Source: Chrysopilus asiliformis (taxonomy: Eukaryota > Arthropoda > Insecta > Diptera > Rhagionidae). From it: a DNA stretch of 64,000 nucleotides. This document shows, piece after piece, positions 59,701 to 64,000 of this stretch. A program made the position numbers and the translations under genes. Below the pieces are notes generated by a model. That model did no database searches and was not told the DNA's origin. It saw only the letters and a list, made by a program, of their open reading frames with translations. The DNA is taken from NCBI GenBank assembly GCA_964034945.1, contig OZ035962.1, positions 7,949,789 through 8,013,788 on the forward strand, given 5' to 3'. Position 1 is the first letter of the stretch; each line of letters begins with the position of its first letter.

Positions 59701-60434
59701 ACAATGTACTAGGATTAATTGGGAATTGTAAAACCTTCAATTCATTATCAATATGTAATCAAAATAGCTTATTAGATATCAGTAATTCTACCTGTTTACC
59801 AAACCTATTGAAGAGCAGAAATTCAACTTGTGATAGAATCAACAACCAACATATCCCAGAAATCGAAGAGATTTCCCCAGGAATCATCATGTTGAACCAG
59901 TTCAAAGGAACCGCGATAATGGAGGGTAGACCGCAAAATCTAGAAGGAACGTTTCTAATAAAATTCCACAACACCACGATCTCCATTAAAGACAGGACGT
60001 TTGTTTCAAGAGAAGTCTCAATTCTTCAAGCCCTTCCTGCTATTTTACATCCAACACCGAAAGAAAAAGAATTTAAAGAACTATTATCCTTAGAAATGAT
60101 GAGAGATGTAAATATTAACAACACTAACAAAATAGAAGTATTACGGACTGAAAAAAATATCCATTTAGTTACCAGCTACAGTTTTACCATCACATTCGTC
60201 ATCATATTGATCATCCTACTGGTATTAAAATTCAAAAAACATAACATCTTCAAAATTACCCAAAACACCAAGGATTTAGAGATGGTCCAAGGTCAACAAA
60301 TTATCTCTGAAAAGAATAGCGCAGAAACAGTTACTGAAAGTAATCAAGGATCATCAAAGAAGCAGGATAAAACAAACGAAGTACTCATAGTGAAATCACA
60401 GAGGCGTAAATTCTACGAAACACCATTTTTTTAA
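53777..60434 (+). CDS. env: Errantivirus Env, made from a spliced RNA
   Basis: Envelope-type fusion protein of the errantivirus/baculovirus F family. Exon 1 (53777-53802, 26 nt) lies in the leader: an ATG and hydrophobic codons, stopped by a GTAAGT donor at 53803. Exon 2 (58859-60434) follows a TTTTTCAG acceptor 28 bases after the pol stop. The join is in frame (phase 2) and predicts 533 aa. The N-terminus has the character of a signal peptide divided between the exons. A basic RxxR cleavage site lies at 59121-59135, followed by the fusion-peptide region with the family pattern 'GSAWKWIAGNPD'. Many Asn-X-Ser/Thr sites, a C-terminal membrane segment (about 60175-60230) and a Lys-rich cytoplasmic tail complete it. 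No stops interrupt it. The splice is inferred from sequence only. Confidence 0.8.
54172..54337 (+). repeat. 71-bp direct repeat around an A24 tract in the leader
   Basis: Copy 1 is 54172-54242 and copy 2 is 54267-54337, differing at a handful of positions. They are separated by 24 consecutive A (54243-54266), just before the gag ATG. Upstream, 53935-54150 also contains imperfect repeats of AAGTAAGATTATAAAATCTG. Confidence 0.9.
54341..55693 (+). CDS. gag: Errantivirus Gag
   Basis: 450-aa structural polyprotein. The ATG at 54341 follows the leader repeat. The N-terminal half is helical and capsid-like, with 'GLREFSGQPGEFSSWRKSVERI' near residues 85-106, a pattern common in insect gypsy-group Gag. 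The C-terminal third is rich in Pro, His, Gln, Asn and Arg, probably RNA-binding; no CCHC zinc knuckle is visible, as in other errantiviruses. An 18-bp unit coding EQYGNQ is repeated three times (55493-55546). The TAA at 55691-55693 lies 4 bases past a slippery heptamer, so a fraction of ribosomes should continue into pol. Confidence 0.9.
   Translation: MTNDIIKPARLSPNGEGTSQNTPGSFEFDQLKDIISEIMQTESRRIFHSISNAGSDSNDVDQAINPGLEQNLADMDRIPDVVKGLREFSGQPGEFSSWRKSVERILRIYENLKGTPKYYGILNTIRNKITGSADTALESYNTPLNWEKISKCLTMHYADKRDLGTLEYQMTTLVQKNQTIPEFYQAVYYHLSLILNKLSAMEMSQESLNVMIQSYRDKALDTFVRGLKGDLPKLLSIREPIDLPQALHLCLKLENVNYRVQHSHGSFRSTQYPNMAPPLPPKKPNHHNSTMQNRRFYPELLHNPQVPPRFGYPRTPQHPHQYQGHNFKQPNYNFPKPEPMDVDRSLHSRQINYQNRHQMRPTGNKRQHSNQVHQPNKYQRIFYNEQYGNQEQYGNQEQYGNNYPVAYDHANAMYSYHQELENQLPTGYIDSRENTNVEPLEETDDVNFLD
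55663..58830 (+). CDS. pol: Errantivirus Pro-Pol (protease, RT, RNase H, integrase), -1 frame
   Basis: Open frame from 55663, overlapping the end of gag by 31 bases in the -1 frame; translation would enter near 55687. Aspartic protease: 'LLIDTGSN' with Asp at 55759. Reverse transcriptase: 'VIDYRKLN', 'SILDLKSGFHQIPL', 'LPFGLKNGP' and the YIDD box at 56713-56724. RNase H begins around Asp codon 57196 ('TTDASDYAIGAVLS') with 'NEKEMLAIIWAL' and 'IFTDHQPL'. The integrase has an HHCC zinc region (about 57924-58045, 'HRRAHRNP...CTVCKENK') and catalytic Asp (about 58123), Asp (about 58285) and Glu (about 58396, 'GQIERFH'). It ends at TAA 58828-58830. No in-frame stop or obvious active-site loss. The first Met-like start at 55921 (TTG) is not a real initiation codon. 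Confidence 0.93.
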   Translation, partial: RDRRCQFFRLKSSSLPYVEHLAKSGKVLKLLIDTGSNKNYIRSCYIRNPIPNEKSFTTKSVGGNITITHHAVINLFGPFQSIKFFLLPNLSSFDGIIGNDTLKELKAVIHTDKNFISIEPDLVIPLKQHVSESVNNHVAPALSENIRTSHMTPEQKQKLRKVVEKFPKLFSDPDEKLTFTTVVKGEIRTTTNEPVYSKSYPYPICLKDEVEKQIKDLLKDGIIRPSRSPYNSPVWIVPKKEDSSGKKKYRMVIDYRKLNSITIPDKYPIPEINEVLSNLGQNAYFSILDLKSGFHQIPLKQSDIEKTAFSVNNGKYEFLRLPFGLKNGPPQFQRTLDDILRDYIGNKCYVYIDDIVVFGKNEREHFENLETVFRTLESANMKIQCDKCEFLQDNVEFLGFIISKDGIKTNPKKVQAIADFPIPKTLKDLRSFLGLSGYYRRFIKDYAKLAKPLTSLLRGEDGRVSKNQSKNKVVSLNDEATESFNKLKNSLISKEVILSHPNFKNEFELTTDASDYAIGAVLSQNHRPITFLSRTLSKTEEAYATNEKEMLAIIWALNSLRNYLYGSRKVKIFTDHQPLTYSLSNKNTNTKMKRWKAILEEYNYELQYKPGKSNIVADALSRYPQLNALTATQHSDESSSQNLIPCTEAPINVFRNQLILKLGDETSCQIKQPFQNYIRYIIIQPQYSESDIINLFKRYLNPSTLNGLKTEESIMAKIQEIYPIHFRNYRIRFTQKIVTDVSNETEQEEIIMSTHRRAHRNPDENKQQILEKHYFPAMSKKVKTLVKNCTVCKENKYDRHPNAQILNPTPIPNYPGHILHVDIYSTENKLVLTAIDKFTKLGQAKIIQTRAIEDIRRPLRDLLFFFSVPEIVVIDNEKSLNSASIVSMMEDELKIKIFRVPPYKSEVNGQIERFHSTLSEIMRCLKRDEISRTFEELLERSVNEYNHSIHSTTKRKPIELYHGRSPNITPEEFERSRLSNIEKLREKQNKDLNFHNKKRKPIKNYVPGQIIFVKHNKRLGSKLTVRFVQEIVKENRNSVVITESGKTIHKSNIRN
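55681..55733 (+). promoter_or_regulatory. -1 ribosomal frameshift signal (gag to pol)
   Basis: The heptamer T TTT TTA (55681-55687) is phased exactly for -1 slippage in gag frame. Ten bases later a perfect 9-bp stem follows (CTCTTCGCT 55698-55706 with AGCGAAGAG 55725-55733, 18-base loop). Slippage joins gag to the pol frame just before the gag TAA. Confidence 0.85.
58857..58858 (+). promoter_or_regulatory. env: env splice acceptor
   Basis: AG of TTTTTCTTATCTTTTTCAG, a pyrimidine-rich acceptor directly after pol. It matches the phase of the leader donor GTAAGT at 53803. Confidence 0.75.
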
Positions 60435-60459
60435 CACCAAGCGAAGACGTTTGGAATTT

Positions 60460-60469
60460 AGAGGGGAAG
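60460..60469 (+). promoter_or_regulatory. Polypurine tract
   Basis: AGAGGGGAAG directly abuts the 3' LTR, the expected site for plus-strand priming. Confidence 0.8.
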
Positions 60470-60740
60470 AGTTAACAACAATCTAACCCGATGATAACGT
60501 CTGGAGAAATATGACCCACCTGCTACTACCCATCGTGGAAATACAACGATTTTCTAGTTCCCATCAAAACTGCTGATGAAGCGTCTGGTACAGATAGAAT
60601 TCATAATAGAATCGTAGGTTAGATTATAAGTAAATGTTCATCATATTGTCACTCTAAGTTTTGATTTCAATAAAGACACAGGCTCTGCCTGGATAAAAAA
60701 TTATATTTTTTTCTACTTAATCAATTAAAATTTATTAACT
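60470..60740 (+). repeat. 3' LTR, 271 bp
   Basis: Same length as the 5' LTR and identical but for one base near 60685. It is followed by the TATA target duplication at 60741-60744. Confidence 0.95.
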
Positions 60741-60744
60741 TATA

Positions 60745-63700
60745 CAATCAAAATAAATAGGACTAAAGGGCCGAAAAATAGTGGGGCGTATTTTACAGTC
60801 AGTCCCATTTTTTCCTTGCGAATGTGCGGCATTGTGCGAAACTTCTTCAACACAGAGTAATTTTAAAATGTCAAATTAAAGAATACAGAATTTTGTGAAA
60901 GATTATAATCTTTTATGTTCAAATTGTTACAATATTAAATTGAATCTAACTCGATGTTACCAAAGTTCATTAAGGGTCATACTGGAACTAAAAATTTCTT
61001 TTGATTGGCGAAAATCAGGAATTTTGTGCAAAATGAAAAAAAACTTAAATAGCTTCTAACTGCCAACATCTGTGCTTTTCATTTGTAATAGAACTAATTT
61101 GCCGAATGAGTCAATCAATTTTAATTGCCAAGCTCTACAGTCTCAAATCATTCTATCACCTCGAAATGACTGTGGCTGCAAGTTATTGTGGGGTAAAAGT
61201 TCCAGATACTATAGCTTCATCCCTTAGTGACTACTAATTTTAATGAGATGCAATCGCGGCACTAAATGCTCCAGTCGTTATAATGTTCGTTTCGTTGGTA
61301 GAATTCATCAGACTTTTAATGAAGATATGAAAAGTGAAGTGCTTATATTTATACCCTGCGTGATGAAAGGTGTATTTACTAATTTCCAAATATAACTAAA
61401 AAACATAGTTTTTTCGGTCGTTGAAAGAAGATGTAACGAAAGTTTTAATTTTCAGAAAGGACAAAATTTTTTTTGGTAGGTCTCAATCAAGCCACTGTAT
61501 GTTGTATTAATAATTATGAACAAAAGGTAGCCTTATGAATCTTTGGGGTTTTTAAAAAAGTTTAAAACTTAAACTTTGTGTTAAGTCATATTTCAAAATT
61601 TTTCCTGTATTGAATTTTTTTTGATAGGTTACATGTTTTTGGAGAAAATCTATTAAAAATATTGATCTGCAGAGCAGGGCTGACCAACTCAATTATCAAT
61701 AAGGGTCACATTGAGTTTTCTACATCAAACCGCGGGGCCGCATTACAAACAATTACGGTAGCAGTTCTTTAATATTAGCATTACAAACAATTACGGTAGC
61801 AGTTCTTTAATATTTAAGATTTACATACTTTCAAAACATAAGAGAAAGTAATGCGCTGTAATTTTTCGAAAAAAACTACTTTGGACGCGAAAATCGTTAA
61901 ACAAAATGAGCTACAGGTCAAATTTTTGACGCTTACGTTGAAAGCTATACATATGCAATGGAGGGATACACTCAGCGACACAGAAAGTTGCACTTAGGAT
62001 TATTCCAATGTCTCGAAGCTTATAAGGTTTAGTGGTCAGCAATTTTTCATTTTAGTAATTTTTCATTTTGTTATATTTCAACAATTAAACTTGAAGATTT
62101 TCATTAAAATTTTTGTTAGCCACAGGCTTCTAAGATATTCGTTGCACCCCGCTTGCGGTCCGCGAGCCGAAAGTTTGGCACCCTAGCTGTAGAGGGAAGT
62201 GAACTGCATATGTAACTTTTAGAATTGGTTGTGATAAACTCAAATTTTTTTTGTGAGTTTTTATTAATAGACAGTCAGATGGGTGGATGGATATGCGTAA
62301 CTCATAATAAAGGTTCTTAATTTTCTTTTAAAACTCGCCTGCAAAAATATCACGTATGGTAATATCATAATTTTCTTCAGGTGAATATAGTTTTATTATA
62401 TGTTGGTCGTATAATTTAAAATATGGAAACTTTAGTGAAATGTTGGAAACTATCTTAAGAGGGAGAAATTGGTTTCGTCGTTTTATTTACTTAAAAATTT
62501 AATTTAATTCTAGATAACACAAAGCTTCGCGTCCTGCGGGTACAATGACGGGAGTCACAAATGCGACACATGATTATTAAAAAAATTTCTTAGTGCGGTA
62601 TGGACTTGAGTATCGAATAGAATGTATTCTAATTTGGCTTTGTTTCCAGTACAAGAGAAAAAAAAACAAAAATTTTTTTTTGGGCGCTGTGTATCAGAAA
62701 TATAAGCGATATAATTATTTATTTTATTTGTTATGTTTTTATCTTGCTACTGATACACAGCGCTCAAAAACTGATTTTTCCTCTGATTTTTCTTGAAAAC
62801 TGATTTTTCTTTTTAGTACATTTCTTTAATAAAATTTTTTAAAATTTTTTTATTTTATTTGTTTTTTATTTTATCTTTTTTAGTCATTTTGTATTTGATT
62901 AGTAAGACTAAAATTCAAAAATGATCCCTATCTTTCGCCACATGATGGTTGCCGTGTTTTTTCCGATTACGAACAATTGCGTGATGCATTAACAATTTTT
63001 TTCTCGAGATATACATACGGCTTTACGGTTATGTTTCCAAGCCCTTTCAATTTAAGACCACACATGGCAGATTCTTAAGTTATATAGCTAAATTGCTTTC
63101 GCCATTTTGTTTTTGCTTCCGCCATTTTTTTTTTGAGTCACCAATACTCGCTGATAATTTTTTTCCGAAGCTTTTTCATTTATGACCCCATACGATGAGT
63201 GCTTCGTTAGTTTGATTTGGACAAAACCGCGTTTGTCAGTTGCAATTTTGTTTTTTTTTCGCACATGCATACACACGTGGGCACATGCATACACACGTGG
63301 GGTTGTGTGGGATTTTAAATGAAAGGACTTGGAAAAATAATCACAATCACAAAACTTCGAAAAAAATAAAGAATTTTTAGAATTAAAAAAAATAGTACTA
63401 AAAAGGATTTTTTTCGTGTAAAACTACAAACACGTGATACCTTAACTGCGACCCCATTTTTTCATATGACCAAACAATATTATACAGAAAAATCTATTGA
63501 AAAACTGAAATTAAAGCTTAAATTTAAATACGGTGAAATATTATTTAACTGAATCGAAAACGAGAAAAAGTAACAATCAAATGAAATTTGCTGAGATGAA
63601 CTAATTTGAAATAGTCATGCACGGCAAATATCAGGAAGGATAAAAACAAGCGAAGTTGTCACGACGACTTGTTTATTTGGCCAGTATACCAGCTTTTACT

Positions 63701-64000
63701 GGATACATGCTTTGTAGGGATTTAAAAAGGAGAGAAGGGATTGAGTAAAAAAAATATCGTATGGATTTATTTTTACGGATTATAAGGGACAAATCATATC
63801 GTGTACAATAACACAAAAGTTTCTTTCTGAAAAATATTGTACTTTTCAAAAATTGGTAATTAATTCAATTTGTGTAATATATATTTTTAAATTTGTGTAA
63901 GAAGAGAGATTCTGAAAGTCTCCAAAACTGTTCCATTTTCTCCGTTTATATCGAATATATTTTTTCTACTCGTTTTGTTCAAAATTTGCTTTTAACTTCA
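60745..64000. other. AT-rich region with small repeats, no gene recognised
   Basis: Contains a degraded hAT-like element at 61675-62186, an 86-bp hairpin at 62681-62766 with 17-bp inverted ends (TGGGCGCTGTGTATCAG and near-complement), and an exact 20-bp tandem duplication (GCACATGCATACACACGTGG) at 63261-63300. The remaining ORFs (for example 62593-62796 and 63088-63294) overlap these repeats and have no protein features. Confidence 0.45.
61675..62186. mobile_element. Degraded hAT-like nonautonomous element
   Basis: Left end CAGGGCTGACCAAC; right end, in complement, CTAGGGTGCCAAACTTTCGG, the CAGGG-type terminus of hAT elements. The 8 bases outside are CTGCAGAG (left) and CTGTAGAG (right), 7 of 8 identical. 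GC-rich blocks near both ends (CCGCGGGGCCGC; GCTTGCGGTCCGCGAGCC) are also characteristic. A 38-bp tandem duplication occupies 61741-61815. No transposase frame remains. Confidence 0.6.

Larger units (their letters stand above)
52948..60740 (+). mobile_element. Complete-looking errantivirus (gypsy-group LTR element with env)
   Basis: 7793 bp bounded by TATA on both sides (52944-52947 and 60741-60744). Order: 5' LTR, tRNA-Lys-like primer site, long leader with the first env exon, gag, -1 shifted pro-pol, env, polypurine tract, 3' LTR. All three reading frames are open, and the LTRs differ at a single base, so the insertion is recent. The target TATA and 4-bp duplication fit insect errantiviruses such as 17.6 and 297. 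Related viruses can be infectious among insect cells; activity of this copy is not shown by sequence alone. Confidence 0.93.

Noticed and set aside
63261..63300. CRISPR-like direct repeats
   Set aside because: A single exact 20-bp duplication without spacers in a eukaryotic genome.

Overview
The window looks like nuclear DNA of an insect, most likely a dipteran. It is very AT-rich, with short GT-AG introns, single-copy animal genes (EIPR1, KXD1, UBE2C/vihar, an AGPAT3-type acyltransferase, Roquin, TMEM70, URM1), a gypsy-group retrovirus-like element and many small DNA transposons. The proteins read closest to fly homologues. A fungus-gnat-like or other nematoceran fly is an inference, not proven. 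No bacterial, CRISPR, rRNA or tRNA features were found.

Layout. 1-4300 is gene-dense: the 3' part of EIPR1 (+), KXD1 (-, convergent with it), two MITE regions, and the E2 enzyme vihar/UBE2C (+). 5750-12500 holds two minus-strand genes for pogo/Jerky (CENP-B-like) proteins whose DDE residues are all replaced; the first lies between long inverted repeats. 13970-15529 is a nucleolar-type RRM protein with acidic and basic low-complexity tails. 18979-21677 is a five-exon acyltransferase whose first intron carries a nested, nearly perfect foldback MITE. 21700-31800 is mostly repeats: divergent long repeats with nested hAT-like and PIF/Harbinger-like MITEs, microsatellites, and one GC-richer island of unknown role. 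31814-36784 is Roquin (RING, ROQ, CCCH, 36 consecutive glutamines). 36785-48350 is extremely AT-rich and apparently non-coding, with a dead piggyBac-like element at 44598-45235. TMEM70 (48353-49063) and the five-exon URM1 (49644-50182) follow. 52948-60740 is a complete-looking errantivirus. 60741-64000 holds only repeats.

The errantivirus is the most informative structure. Its 271-bp LTRs differ at one base and are flanked by TATA. It has a primer binding site resembling that for tRNA-Lys(UUU). A textbook -1 frameshift signal joins gag to pro-pol. Its env gene is split: the start codon and first part of a signal peptide sit in the 5' leader before a GTAAGT donor, and the body follows an acceptor just after pol. 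The two Jerky-like paralogues show a patchwork of near-identical and diverged segments that suggests gene conversion.

The host genes belong to unrelated housekeeping pathways: EARP/GARP and BORC trafficking factors, anaphase ubiquitination, lipid synthesis, mRNA decay, ATP-synthase assembly and tRNA thiolation/urmylation. They are neighbours, not an operon or pathway. All exon joins were deduced by eye from frame, splice consensus and family similarity.
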